From positions 34,879-98,878 of the forward strand of contig NZ_KV813650.1 in assembly GCF_001813675.1 (NCBI RefSeq): a DNA stretch of 64,000 nucleotides, read 5' to 3'. A program made the position numbers and the translations under genes. This DNA is from Streptococcus sp. HMSC078D09. GTDB lineage: Bacteria > Bacillota > Bacilli > Lactobacillales > Streptococcaceae. Numbering within the stretch: position 1 is the stretch's first letter; each line of letters starts with the position of its first letter. A model generated the notes under the pieces. That model searched no databases, had not been told where the DNA came from, and saw nothing but the letters and a program-made list of their open reading frames with translations. Positions 26,800 through 34,735 of the stretch are shown here, piece by piece.

Positions 26800-27321
26800 A
26801 TAGCAAAGCAAGACTTATTCATCAATGATGAAATTCGTGTACGTGAAGTTCGCTTAATCGGTCTTGAAGGTGAGCAATTGGGTATCAAACCACTTAGCGA
26901 AGCGCAAGCACTTGCGGACGATGCTAATGTAGACTTGGTTCTCATTCAACCTCAAGCTAAACCTCCTGTTGCGAAAATTATGGACTACGGTAAGTTCAAA
27001 TTTGAGTACCAGAAGAAGCAAAAAGAACAACGCAAAAAACAAAGCGTTGTGACCGTGAAAGAAGTTCGTTTGAGCCCAGTGATTGACAAGGGTGATTTCG
27101 ATACCAAACTTCGCAATGCTCGCAAATTCCTTGAAAAAGGAAATAAAGTGAAGGTATCCATTCGCTTTAAGGGTCGTATGATTACCCACAAAGAGATTGG
27201 TGCTAAAGTTTTAGCCGACTTCGCTGAAGCGACACAAGATGTGGCGATCATCGAACAACGAGCTAAGATGGATGGACGTCAAATGTTCATGCAGTTGGCG
27301 CCAGCAACTGACAAGAAATAA
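26800..27321 (+). CDS. infC: Translation initiation factor IF-3, probable AUA start
   Basis: IF-3 of about 173 residues: N-domain ([16 protein letters not shown]...), linker helix rich in Lys/Gln ([17 protein letters not shown]), C-domain with [19 protein letters not shown]. It binds the 30S subunit and rejects wrong start codons. No ATG lies at the expected place. The Shine-Dalgarno GAGGTGA (26788-26794) is five bases before ATA at 26800, the best-spaced start. The GTG at 26791 is inside the Shine-Dalgarno itself. Non-canonical infC starts (AUU in E. coli and B. subtilis) allow IF-3 autoregulation. Confidence 0.9.
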   Translation: MAKQDLFINDEIRVREVRLIGLEGEQLGIKPLSEAQALADDANVDLVLIQPQAKPPVAKIMDYGKFKFEYQKKQKEQRKKQSVVTVKEVRLSPVIDKGDFDTKLRNARKFLEKGNKVKVSIRFKGRMITHKEIGAKVLADFAEATQDVAIIEQRAKMDGRQMFMQLAPATDKK

Positions 27322-27354
27322 TCTGTCAGAAAGTTAAAAAAAGGAGAAAATATC

Positions 27355-27555
27355 ATGCCAAAACAAAAAACACACCGCGCATCAGCTAAACGTTTCAAAC
27401 GTACAGGTTCTGGTGGACTTAAACGTTTCCGTGCTTACACTTCTCACCGTTTCCACGGAAAAACTAAGAAACAACGTCGTCATCTTCGTAAAGCATCTAT
27501 GGTGCATGCAGGAGATTTCAAACGTATCAAAGCAATGCTTACTCGCTTGAAATAA
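27355..27555 (+). CDS. rpmI: 50S ribosomal protein L35
   Basis: A 66-residue very basic protein, [46 protein letters not shown], the L35 sequence. Middle gene of the infC-rpmI-rplT operon, with AAAGGAG before the ATG. Confidence 0.97.
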   Translation: MPKQKTHRASAKRFKRTGSGGLKRFRAYTSHRFHGKTKKQRRHLRKASMVHAGDFKRIKAMLTRLK

Positions 27556-27604
27556 TCGCGTATTCGTAAGTAAAGAATTCTAGGAAATATTGGAGGAAAT
27601 ATAA

Positions 27605-27964
27605 ATGGCACGTGTTAAAGGTGGCGTTGTATCACGCAAACGTCGTAAACGTATTCTTAAATTAGCTAAAGGTTACTATGGAGCTAAACATATCTTGTTC
27701 CGTACTGCAAAAGAACAAGTAATGAACTCTTACTACTATGCATACCGTGACCGTCGTCAAAAGAAACGTGACTTCCGTAAATTGTGGATCACACGTATCA
27801 ATGCGGCAGCTCGTTTGAACGGACTTTCATACTCACAATTGATGCATGGTTTGAAATTGGCTGAGATCGAAGTTAACCGTAAAATGCTTGCTGACTTGGC
27901 TGTTAACGATGCAGCAGCTTTCACAGCTCTTGCAGATGCAGCTAAAGCAAAACTTGGTAAATAA
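27605..27964 (+). CDS. rplT: 50S ribosomal protein L20
   Basis: A 119-residue basic protein beginning [41 protein letters not shown], the L20 sequence. Needed early in 50S assembly; in Firmicutes it also represses its own operon through the leader. TTGGAGGAAATATAA before the ATG. Last gene, followed by a strong terminator. Confidence 0.97.
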
Positions 27965-27971
27965 TGTTTAT

Positions 27972-28002
27972 AAGACTGGGAAGATTTTCTCAGTCTTTTT
28001 TT
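27972..28002 (+). terminator. Terminator of the infC operon
   Basis: Stem AAGACTGGGAA / TTCTCAGTCTT followed by a run of seven T. Confidence 0.9.
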
Positions 28003-28015
28003 CTTGCTGATTTCA

Positions 28016-28024
28016 TGCTATAAT
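28016..28024 (+). promoter_or_regulatory. Extended -10 promoter of the dCMP deaminase gene
   Basis: TGC plus TATAAT (28019-28024), 45 bases upstream of the chosen GTG start. Confidence 0.6.
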
Positions 28025-28068
28025 GAAATCAATTATAGGAGTAATCATATTAGATGGAGGACCTAAAG

Positions 28069-28536
28069 GTGACACACAATCGACTTGCATGGGATGAGTA
28101 TTTTGCAGCTCAGGCCTTACTGATTTCGAATCGGGCGACCTGTAATCGGGCGAAAGTAGGGGCTGTTCTGGTTAAGGATAATAAGGTCATTGCAACCGGC
28201 TATAATGGATCTGTTTCTGGAACAGATCATTGTTTAGAAGATGGCTGCCTCATGGTCGAGGGACACTGTGTCCGTACGATTCATGCGGAAGTCAATGCGA
28301 TCTTGCAAGGAGCTGAAAGAGGGATTCCCAAAGGCTTCACAGCTTATGTGACGCACTTTCCTTGTCTCAATTGTACTAAGCAGTTACTCCAAGTTGGCTG
28401 CAAGCGGGTGGTATACATCCATCAATACCGCATCGATGAATATGCCGAATACCTCTACCGTGAAAAAGAAGTAGAACTGGTTCATCTCCCATTGGAAGTG
28501 GTTAAAGAAGCTATTGCAAAGGCAGACTTCATTTAA
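28069..28536 (+). CDS. comEB: Deoxycytidylate deaminase, ComEB family
   Basis: A 155-residue zinc deaminase: IHAEVNAILQ (His zinc ligand, catalytic Glu) and HFPCLNCTKQLLQVGCKRVVY (two Cys ligands), plus an upstream zinc site of C/H residues (CNRAKVGAV, HCLEDGCLMVEGHC) typical of dCMP deaminases. It converts dCMP to dUMP for dTTP synthesis. The name comEB comes from the B. subtilis competence operon; there is no evidence of a competence role here. GTG 28069 lies 8 bases after GGAGG; ATG 28054 has no binding site of its own. Confidence 0.9.
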   Translation: MTHNRLAWDEYFAAQALLISNRATCNRAKVGAVLVKDNKVIATGYNGSVSGTDHCLEDGCLMVEGHCVRTIHAEVNAILQGAERGIPKGFTAYVTHFPCLNCTKQLLQVGCKRVVYIHQYRIDEYAEYLYREKEVELVHLPLEVVKEAIAKADFI

Positions 28537-28709
28537 AAAAATCCTGTCTGAAACTTGATATAGATCTAATAGAAAGCTTGTTTTTGAGATCACGCTTGGC
28601 TGATTCGTCTAGAGGAAGAAGAGTGTGATGATACGTAAAATTTGCTATCTAATTTTCTTATTCGCCCAGGGACCTGGGGTTGTTGTTATATGAAAGGTAG
28701 GAAACCGTG

Positions 28710-29150
28710 ATGACAGACAAAGAGAAACATTTTGAAGAAAATAACGAACATAGTAAGATCAGTGAAGATCATCCTAATTCTGTATTTGTTCAGAATCCTC
28801 CAAAAGAAAATAGCTTACATTCTATTCTTCTTTCAGTGACCTTTTACTTATCCATTATCTATCTTGTATTGTTTGTCTCTCTCTTTGCACTTTCGGGTTA
28901 TGGATGGGGATTTGTCGTTTTGATTTTCCTTGGTCCAAACTTATTAAGTCTTGCGATTGGGGCCTTTCTAATTCGACTAGGGATGAAGAAGGGGAATAAA
29001 AGCCTTCTTTATGCGAGTATTGGACTCTATCTGCTGTCAATCATCTTGGCTTTTGATCCAGACTGGGAAATATTTCGAATTGCTCCCTTATGTTTTGGTG
29101 TTCTGGATTTAATCGGAACACTCCTGGTTAAAGAAGAGAAAAGCTTTTAA
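28710..29150 (+). CDS. Membrane protein of unknown function, first of three paralogues
   Basis: I do not recognise a named family. A 146-residue protein with a hydrophilic acidic head (about 30 residues) and four hydrophobic segments. The last two flank a basic turn RLGMKKGNKSLLYAS, followed by FDPDWEIFRIAPLCFGVLDLIGTLLVKEEKSF. This second half recurs in the broken gene at 29287 and at the C-terminus of 29850. ATG 28710 is preceded by AAAGGTAGGAAA. The 170 bases upstream hold no clear gene, only a small CCCAGG/CCTGGG hairpin near 28667. Confidence 0.7.
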   Translation: MTDKEKHFEENNEHSKISEDHPNSVFVQNPPKENSLHSILLSVTFYLSIIYLVLFVSLFALSGYGWGFVVLIFLGPNLLSLAIGAFLIRLGMKKGNKSLLYASIGLYLLSIILAFDPDWEIFRIAPLCFGVLDLIGTLLVKEEKSF

Positions 29151-29286
29151 TTAAAAGATAGGTATGGGCCACTTTACTTAAAAAAAGTATTTGGGTCGAT
29201 CAAAGCGATAGTTAAATCAATTCTTTTTGTCGATTTTTGAGTACTATTATTTTAAAAGATAACTAAGAACTTTAGGAAGAAATGAA

Positions 29287-29714
29287 ATGTCAGATCAACC
29301 AAAACATTCTGCAGTAAAAAAAGAGAAAGAGGAAAGGATTACAGATGAAGTTCGTTCACCTGTTGGTGAATTTGATTCAGAAAAGAGAATTGGGAAATCT
29401 GGAATACTTGCTTTTGCCTCGGTCCTAGCCATTGCTTATATCGTTTTGCTTTTATTAGGTCTCTTTTCACTAGGATCATGGGTTGGTGGTTTTTTGTACT
29501 TTTTGGGAATCCATATTATTAGCTTTGTTATTGCCACTATCCTGCTTTGGAATGGAAATGTGAACGGCAATAAAGCAACTCTATAGCAGCAGCTATTTAT
29601 GTTTTTTCATTTATTGCTGCGGGTGATCCAGATTGGCTGATTAATCATATACCACCGCTTGTGGTAGGAGTGATGGTATTGATTGGAACTGTATTGTTAA
29701 AAAATGAAGAGTGA
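29287..29714 (+). pseudogene. Frameshifted paralogue of the neighbouring membrane proteins
   Basis: The first frame runs to TAG at 29584-29586 (99 residues, ending ...NGNVNGNKATL). Moving to the frame that starts GCA at 29586 restores the family C-terminus: AAAIYVFSFIAAGDPDWLINHIPPLVVGVMVLIGTVLLKNEE, ending at 29714. Alignment with the sister genes (GNKSLLYASI, GSKGLLNAAA) places the loss of one base at about 29584-29586. The gene is otherwise intact, with a binding site (AGGAAG) and two good hydrophobic segments in the first part. A phase-variable or sequencing frameshift cannot be ruled out, though no homopolymer is present at the break. Confidence 0.8.
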
Positions 29715-29790
29715 TGATAGCAGGTAGGATGATCAATCCTATCTATTTTATTTATTACTGATAACTCACCAAGAAAACGGTTACAAATTG

Positions 29791-29799
29791 TGTTATAAT
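29791..29799 (+). promoter_or_regulatory. Extended -10 promoter of the third paralogue
   Basis: TGT plus TATAAT (29794-29799), 51 bases upstream of the ATG at 29850; GGAGGAG serves as binding site. Confidence 0.55.
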
Positions 29800-29849
29800 T
29801 TAAATGAATGAATCGTTAAATACTGTTCTTAGAAAGTGGAGGAGAATCT

Positions 29850-31076
29850 ATGCCTGGAAAAAAATGGTATGGTATACTGCTAATTCTTGAAGCAATTCTT
29901 TATCTTGTTTCTTATGGTAGTAGTCTAGTAGAGAGCTATAATGCTCAAAATTTAAATGGAAATACACCACTGTTCAATGCCTCTAGTATTTTTTCTATAT
30001 GGAATGGAATGATTATTTGCTGGTTAATTTGGAGAATCATGAAGCAACGTTTAAATGTTGAAGGATTGATAGCTGTTCTTCTCCTCTCAATTACTCAACT
30101 ACTGATGTTTTTTTTACCACCTTTCTCCCTAACAAATCTGATGAACATTTCCTTTGTGCTAAATATCATTTGTTTAATATGGATTTGCTTGCTTATAAAG
30201 AATGTAGAAATGAGGGAGCTTTTAAACGATTGGAAAAGTAAAGATGGTTGGAAATCAACGATAACTTATTTAGTACTATTTGTTGCCTCAACCAATATAT
30301 CTCCATTATTTATATTGTTTGGTATGGATAGAACGAGTGTAATTTACGCTTTTACACTTCAATACACTGTAATGGAGTTAATGTTTCTACTTCTGATTAA
30401 TGTTATGATCACAAGTACAAGTGATAAACTTCAGAAAGTCTTTTCTCTTTTGCTAATTTTATCTTCTCTTGTTGAGATAGGTGTAGTATACTCTTTTATC
30501 TCTCGTATAAGCTTTTACGGTCTCTTTTATCTTCTCTTATCGATTTATATTGTTTGTCGTGTTTTTGGTTTGTTTGATAAAGTTGCAGATAGCTGGGAGT
30601 CCAAGGTGAAAGTACAAGATGTATCATCTATTGAAACTAAACCAGAGATGGAATACCCTCAAGTAAAAGGAGAGATAGATGTAAACGATCAATTGAATGC
30701 TGAGATACGATCAAACAATGATAAAGAAAATTCACCAAAAAGAATTATTCTTCAGTCGTCTTGGTTATGGAGCGCCCTTATAATAGCAGTCTGTCACCTT
30801 GGTATTATGATTTTTCCTTTATTTTTAGGAAACCCCATGTATCTACTGATCTTATATATTGGTGCCATCCATTATATTTGTTTTATGATTGCGACTATAT
30901 TACTTTTCATTGGTATGAGAAAAGGAAGTAAAGGACTCCTAAATGCCGCAGCTATCTTATTTGTTATTTCCATTATAGGTACGCCAGATACTTATTGGAT
31001 AGGTCCAAATATATTATCCTTTATTCTGGGAGTCTTGGTATTTATTGGAACTATATTATTGAAAAATGGAGACTGA
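29850..31076 (+). CDS. Large membrane protein of unknown function, third paralogue
   Basis: A 408-residue protein with about 11 hydrophobic segments in two parts. The first part (to about 250, seven segments) is not recognised. A hydrophilic linker (about 252-300, VKVQDVSSIETKPEMEYPQVKGEIDVNDQLN...) leads to a four-segment C-terminal part (305-408) that is homologous to the two smaller upstream genes (LFIGMRKGSKGLLNAAAILFVISIIGTPDTYWIGPNILSFILGVLVFIGTILLKNGD). So it looks like a fusion of a separate membrane domain to the small family unit. Weak AT-rich codon use, no functional clue from the neighbours. Confidence 0.7.
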   Translation: MPGKKWYGILLILEAILYLVSYGSSLVESYNAQNLNGNTPLFNASSIFSIWNGMIICWLIWRIMKQRLNVEGLIAVLLLSITQLLMFFLPPFSLTNLMNISFVLNIICLIWICLLIKNVEMRELLNDWKSKDGWKSTITYLVLFVASTNISPLFILFGMDRTSVIYAFTLQYTVMELMFLLLINVMITSTSDKLQKVFSLLLILSSLVEIGVVYSFISRISFYGLFYLLLSIYIVCRVFGLFDKVADSWESKVKVQDVSSIETKPEMEYPQVKGEIDVNDQLNAEIRSNNDKENSPKRIILQSSWLWSALIIAVCHLGIMIFPLFLGNPMYLLILYIGAIHYICFMIATILLFIGMRKGSKGLLNAAAILFVISIIGTPDTYWIGPNILSFILGVLVFIGTILLKNGD

Positions 31077-31091
31077 TTAAAGTAGATAGGG

Positions 31092-31119
31092 TTGAAAATT
31101 TTTAAAGATATGTTATCAT
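31092..31119 (+). promoter_or_regulatory. Promoter of a candidate small RNA
   Basis: TTGAAA (31092-31097), 16-base spacer, and TATCAT (31114-31119) with TGT just before it (extended -10). Expected start near 31126, where no ORF follows but a stable hairpin does. Confidence 0.5.
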
Positions 31120-31125
31120 TTAAGT

Positions 31126-31258
31126 AGATGGTAGGTCATCGAGCACCAATAGGTGCGCGGTAGCCTACCATTTTTGAAGATAAAAAAGCACCGTGTGAGG
31201 GTGCTAGATCTTGCCTACTGAACTCGTAAATTGATAGATACCCTACGGGGTATTTTTT
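31126..31258 (+). ncRNA. Candidate structured small RNA
   Basis: Downstream of the promoter at 31092 lie three hairpins and no ORF. First: arms ATGGTAGG / CCTACCAT (31128-31135, 31164-31171) enclosing an inner GCACC/GGTGC stem. Second: GCACC / GGTGC (31188-31192, 31200-31204). Third: ATACCC / GGGTAT closed by a TACG tetraloop (31238-31253) with six T, a textbook terminator. Expected length about 130 nt, or about 50 nt if it stops at the first hairpin. No match to an RNA family I know. It could instead be a double terminator for the gene ending at 31076. Confidence 0.45.
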
Positions 31259-31267
31259 GTCAACTTT

Positions 31268-31314
31268 TTTAAGTACTTTTTAGGAACTTTGAGGACTGTT
31301 TAAGTCGATTTAAT
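31268..31314. promoter_or_regulatory. Cluster of TTTAAG-like half-sites
   Basis: TTTAAG (31268-31273), five bases, TTTAGG (31279-31284): one base off the CiaR consensus TTTAAG-N5-TTTAAG. TTTAAG (31299-31304) and TTTAAT (31309-31314) follow. No -10 stands at the distance seen in CiaR-activated promoters. Confidence 0.35.
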
Positions 31315-31390
31315 TAGATAGCGCATAGCCCGAAAAAGCTGATTTAATGGGCTTCTTGAAAAATCATTTTCCATATCATTTGTAATGTGT

Positions 31391-31484
31391 TATAATGAAG
31401 TGTTATATGGTCCCGATAAGATGATAGACTGTCTATCAGTACTTTGTAACTCTATAACAATATTTTTTAAGGGGGGACATTTTT
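31391..31484 (+). promoter_or_regulatory. SMK-box (SAM-III) riboswitch and promoter of metK
   Basis: Extended -10 TGTGT-TATAAT (31391-31396). The short leader carries GUCCC (31410-31414) able to pair with GGGAC (31474-31478) that overlaps the GGGGGG Shine-Dalgarno (31471-31476), a GATAGAC/GTCTATC hairpin (about 31424-31438), and the conserved ACUUUGUAAC (31441-31450). This is the SMK box of lactic acid bacteria: SAM binding hides the ribosome site and shuts off translation of SAM synthetase. Confidence 0.85.
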
Positions 31485-32675
31485 ATGTCAGAACGTAAAC
31501 TTTTCACGTCTGAATCAGTATCTGAGGGGCATCCAGATAAGATTGCAGACCAAATTTCAGATGCTATTTTAGATGCTATTTTAGAGCAAGATCCAGAAGC
31601 ACACGTTGCGGCTGAAACAGCTGTTTATACAGGTTCAGTCCATGTTTTTGGTGAAATTTCAACCAATGCCTATGTCGATATTAACCGTGTGGTTCGTGAT
31701 ACCATTGCAGAGATTGGTTATACTAATACGGAATATGGATTCTCAGCTGAAACTGTAGGAGTACACCCATCTTTGGTGGAACAATCTCCTGATATTGCCC
31801 AAGGGGTTAATGAAGCCTTGGAAGTTCGTGGGAATGCAGATCAAGATCCACTTGATTTGATCGGAGCAGGAGACCAAGGTCTCATGTTTGGTTTTGCAGT
31901 GGATGAAACAGAAGAACTCATGCCATTGCCAATCTCACTCAGTCATAAGTTGGTTCGTCGTTTGGCAGAGCTTCGTAAGTCTGGGGAAATTAGCTATCTT
32001 CGTCCAGATGCCAAATCACAAGTCACTGTTGAGTACGATGAAAACGATCGTCCAGTGCGCGTGGATACGGTTGTTATTTCAACCCAACACGATCCAGATG
32101 TCAGCAATGAACAAATCCACGAAGATGTGATTAACAAGGTCATCAAGGAAGTGATTCCAGCTTCTTATCTAGATGAGGAGACCAAATTCTTCATCAACCC
32201 AACTGGTCGCTTTGTTATCGGTGGACCTCAAGGGGATTCCGGTTTGACAGGTCGTAAGATCATCGTGGATACTTATGGTGGTTATTCACGTCACGGTGGT
32301 GGTGCCTTCTCTGGTAAAGATGCCACTAAGGTGGACCGTTCTGCTTCTTATGCAGCTCGCTACATTGCCAAAAACATCGTAGCGGCAGGTCTTGCTAAGA
32401 AAGCAGAAGTGCAATTGGCTTATGCCATTGGGGTTGCTCAACCTGTCTCTGTTCGTATTGATACCTTCGGTACTGGAACAGTCGCTGAAAGCAAATTAGA
32501 AGCAGCAGCGCGTGAGATCTTTGACCTTCGCCCAGCAGGGATTATCCAAATGCTGGATTTGAAACGTCCAATCTATCGTCAAACAGCGGCTTATGGCCAT
32601 ATGGGACGGACAGATATCGACCTTCCATGGGAACGTTTGGACAAGGTTGAAGCCTTGAAAGAAGCTGTAAAATAA
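31485..32675 (+). CDS. metK: S-adenosylmethionine synthetase
   Basis: A 396-residue Met[17 protein letters not shown] near residues 15-30, [12 protein letters not shown] near 125-136, [17 protein letters not shown] near 265-281. It makes SAM from methionine and ATP as a homotetramer. The length is typical. Controlled by the SMK-box riboswitch directly upstream; monocistronic, with a terminator 16 bases after the stop. Confidence 0.97.
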   Translation: MSERKLFTSESVSEGHPDKIADQISDAILDAILEQDPEAHVAAETAVYTGSVHVFGEISTNAYVDINRVVRDTIAEIGYTNTEYGFSAETVGVHPSLVEQSPDIAQGVNEALEVRGNADQDPLDLIGAGDQGLMFGFAVDETEELMPLPISLSHKLVRRLAELRKSGEISYLRPDAKSQVTVEYDENDRPVRVDTVVISTQHDPDVSNEQIHEDVINKVIKEVIPASYLDEETKFFINPTGRFVIGGPQGDSGLTGRKIIVDTYGGYSRHGGGAFSGKDATKVDRSASYAARYIAKNIVAAGLAKKAEVQLAYAIGVAQPVSVRIDTFGTGTVAESKLEAAAREIFDLRPAGIIQMLDLKRPIYRQTAAYGHMGRTDIDLPWERLDKVEALKEAVK

Positions 32676-32690
32676 TTAGTTGAAATGGAA

Positions 32691-32722
32691 AAGTTAGGGT
32701 CAAGTTGATCCTAGCTTTTTTT
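32691..32722 (+). terminator. Terminator after metK
   Basis: Stem AAGTTAGGGTCA / TGATCCTAGCTT with G-T wobbles, followed by seven T. Confidence 0.8.
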
Positions 32723-32763
32723 CGTTTTGAAAATTCCTACAGATGGAAAAATAGGTCGATCTG

Positions 32764-32772
32764 TGGTATAAT
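32764..32772 (+). promoter_or_regulatory. Extended -10 promoter of murA
   Basis: TGG plus TATAAT (32767-32772), about 95 bases before the murA start; the leader in between shows no strong fold to my eye. Confidence 0.55.
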
Positions 32773-32867
32773 AGATGCAGTATTTTGAATACGTTGTCCC
32801 TTTTATTTCCGTTGCAAAAAACGATAGTAAAAGGAAAAAGACTTGAAAGAGCTAATAAATTATTAAG

Positions 32868-34127
32868 ATGAAAAAAATTGTAATAAATGGTGGTCGCCCT
32901 CTAAAAGGAGAGGTGACCATTAGTGGTGCAAAAAATAGTGTAGTAGCCCTGATTCCGGCGACCATTCTGGCGGATGATATCGTGACCCTTGATGGGGTAC
33001 CGGATATCTCCGACGTGGCGAGTCTGATTGAAATCATGACCATCATGGGGGCTAAGATCGAGCGCAAAGAAGACAGTTTGATCATTGATCCACGTGGGGT
33101 GAAGAATATGCCCATGCCATTTGGAAAGATCAACAGTTTACGAGCTTCCTATTATTTCTATGGCAGCTTATTAGGACGCTATGGTCAAGCAACGGTTGGG
33201 CTTCCTGGTGGGTGTGACCTTGGACCACGTCCTATCGATTTGCATTTGAAGGCCTTTGAAGCGATGGGAGCCGCTATGACCATGGATGGCTCTAGTATGA
33301 AACTTGCGACTGATGGCAAGCCTCTTCAAGGAGCTAACATCTATATGGATACTGTTAGTGTCGGTGCAACGATCAATACGATTTTGGCAGCGGTCAAAGC
33401 TAAAGGTCGGACAGTGATCGAAAATGCTGCGCGGGAACCTGAGATTATCGATGTGGTGACCTTGCTCAACAACATGGGAGCCCATATTCGTGGAGCAGGA
33501 ACGGATATCATTATCATTGATGGTGTTCAGAATTTGCATGGAACGAGACATCAGGTGATTCCGGATCGCATCGAAGCAGGAACTTATATTGCTCTTGCAG
33601 CTGCTATTGGAGAAGGTATCCAGATCAACAATGTCCTGTATGAGCATTTAGAGAGCTATATTGCTAAGTTAGAGGAAATGGGTGTGCGCATGACCATTTC
33701 TGAAGATAGTATCTTTGTAGAAAAGCAGACGGGCTTGAAGGCCATCCAGATCAAAACGTCTCCTTATCCTGGTTTTGCGACTGATTTGCAACAACCGATC
33801 ACACCTTTGCTCTTAACGGCTGCAGGACGTGGACGCATTGTTGATACAATTTATGAAAAGCGGGTCAACCATGTACCAGAATTGGCTAAAATGGGGGCTA
33901 CCATTTCGACCTTGAACGACCACATTATTTATGAAGGGCCAAATCAATTGACAGGATCCAGTGTGAAAGCGACGGATCTTCGAGCTGGTGCGGCTTTAGT
34001 GATCGCCGGTCTCATGGCTTCTGGAACAACAGAAATTACAAATGTGGAATACATCCTTCGCGGGTATTCAGATATTATTCATAAATTGACCCAACTTGGA
34101 GCAGACATCCAGTTGGTAGAGGAATAG
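32868..34127 (+). CDS. murA: UDP-N-acetylglucosamine 1-carboxyvinyltransferase
   Basis: A 419-residue MurA, first committed step of peptidoglycan synthesis. It has the opening [22 protein letters not shown] and the catalytic-Cys loop [20 protein letters not shown] (Cys near 117), where fosfomycin binds. Streptococci carry two copies; the gene order murA, GNAT, CBS protein, map here is that of the second copy (murZ/murA2), as I recall it from pneumococcus. The ribosome binding site is weak. Confidence 0.93.
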   Translation: MKKIVINGGRPLKGEVTISGAKNSVVALIPATILADDIVTLDGVPDISDVASLIEIMTIMGAKIERKEDSLIIDPRGVKNMPMPFGKINSLRASYYFYGSLLGRYGQATVGLPGGCDLGPRPIDLHLKAFEAMGAAMTMDGSSMKLATDGKPLQGANIYMDTVSVGATINTILAAVKAKGRTVIENAAREPEIIDVVTLLNNMGAHIRGAGTDIIIIDGVQNLHGTRHQVIPDRIEAGTYIALAAAIGEGIQINNVLYEHLESYIAKLEEMGVRMTISEDSIFVEKQTGLKAIQIKTSPYPGFATDLQQPITPLLLTAAGRGRIVDTIYEKRVNHVPELAKMGATISTLNDHIIYEGPNQLTGSSVKATDLRAGAALVIAGLMASGTTEITNVEYILRGYSDIIHKLTQLGADIQLVEE

Positions 34128-34183
34128 TGACAGAACTAGGAATCTGATAGTGGCGGCTGGATACACGAACAATGGAGTTTGAA

Positions 34184-34735
34184 ATGAATATTTGGACGCA
34201 CTTAGCTGCCTATTCACTAATTGAAACACAAAGGTTGTATTTACGACCTTTTCTCTTTGAGGATGCGGAAGATTTTTATAAGATTGCTTCGAATCCTGAT
34301 AACCTACAATTTATCTTTCCTGCTCAAGCCGATCTTGCTGAAACTCAATATGTACTAGCCAACTATTTTATGAAAAATCCTTTGGGGGTTTGGGCGATCT
34401 GTGATAAGGAAACCAATCAGATGATCGGCTCCATCAAGTTTGAAAAGTTGGATGAAATTAAGGGAGAGGCTGAGTTAGGCTACTTTTTACGCAAAGATTT
34501 TTGGGGAAAGGGTTTGATGACAGAAGCGGTCAAAGAGTTGGTTTATCTATCATTTGAGAAATTTCAACTGAAGGAGCTTAAGATTGTCACCCATGTTGAA
34601 AATGCTGGGAGTCAAAAGGTCGCTTTAAAGGCTGGCTTTCGTCTCTTTCGTCAATTCAAAGGGAGTGACCGCTATACGCGTAAAATGCGTGATTATTATG
34701 ATTTCCGCCTAGGTAGAGGGGACTTCTATGAGTAA
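34184..34735 (+). CDS. GNAT-family N-acetyltransferase
   Basis: A 183-residue RimJ/RimL-type GNAT: LIETQRLYLRPFLFEDAEDFYKIASNP, then the core GEAELGYFLRKDFWGKGLMTEAVKELVYLSFE with the acetyl-CoA loop (WGKGLMTEA), and NAGSQKVALKAGFRLF. Target unknown; it could acetylate a protein N-terminus or a small amine. ATG 34184 lies 8 bases after GGAG; an earlier ATG (34172) would overlap that binding site. Overlaps the next gene by 8 bases. Confidence 0.87.
   Translation: MNIWTHLAAYSLIETQRLYLRPFLFEDAEDFYKIASNPDNLQFIFPAQADLAETQYVLANYFMKNPLGVWAICDKETNQMIGSIKFEKLDEIKGEAELGYFLRKDFWGKGLMTEAVKELVYLSFEKFQLKELKIVTHVENAGSQKVALKAGFRLFRQFKGSDRYTRKMRDYYDFRLGRGDFYE

Noticed and set aside
26284-27251. Several open frames on the minus strand opposite cmk and infC.
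   Set aside because: They mirror highly conserved genes, have no promoter or binding site and show no domain likeness.
31182-31204. Likeness of the GCACC...GGTGC plus T run to the 3' end of a type II tracrRNA.
   Set aside because: No repeat-antirepeat, no CRISPR array and no cas gene in the window; short GC hairpins with T runs are common terminators.
31180-31263. A minus-strand small RNA: TTGACA-17-TATCTA (31263-31235) and GCACC/GGTGC with T run (31204-31182).
   Set aside because: The same bases form a very good plus-strand terminator with a TACG tetraloop and fit the plus-strand candidate RNA better; the minus transcript would be only about 45 nt. Kept as a lesser alternative.
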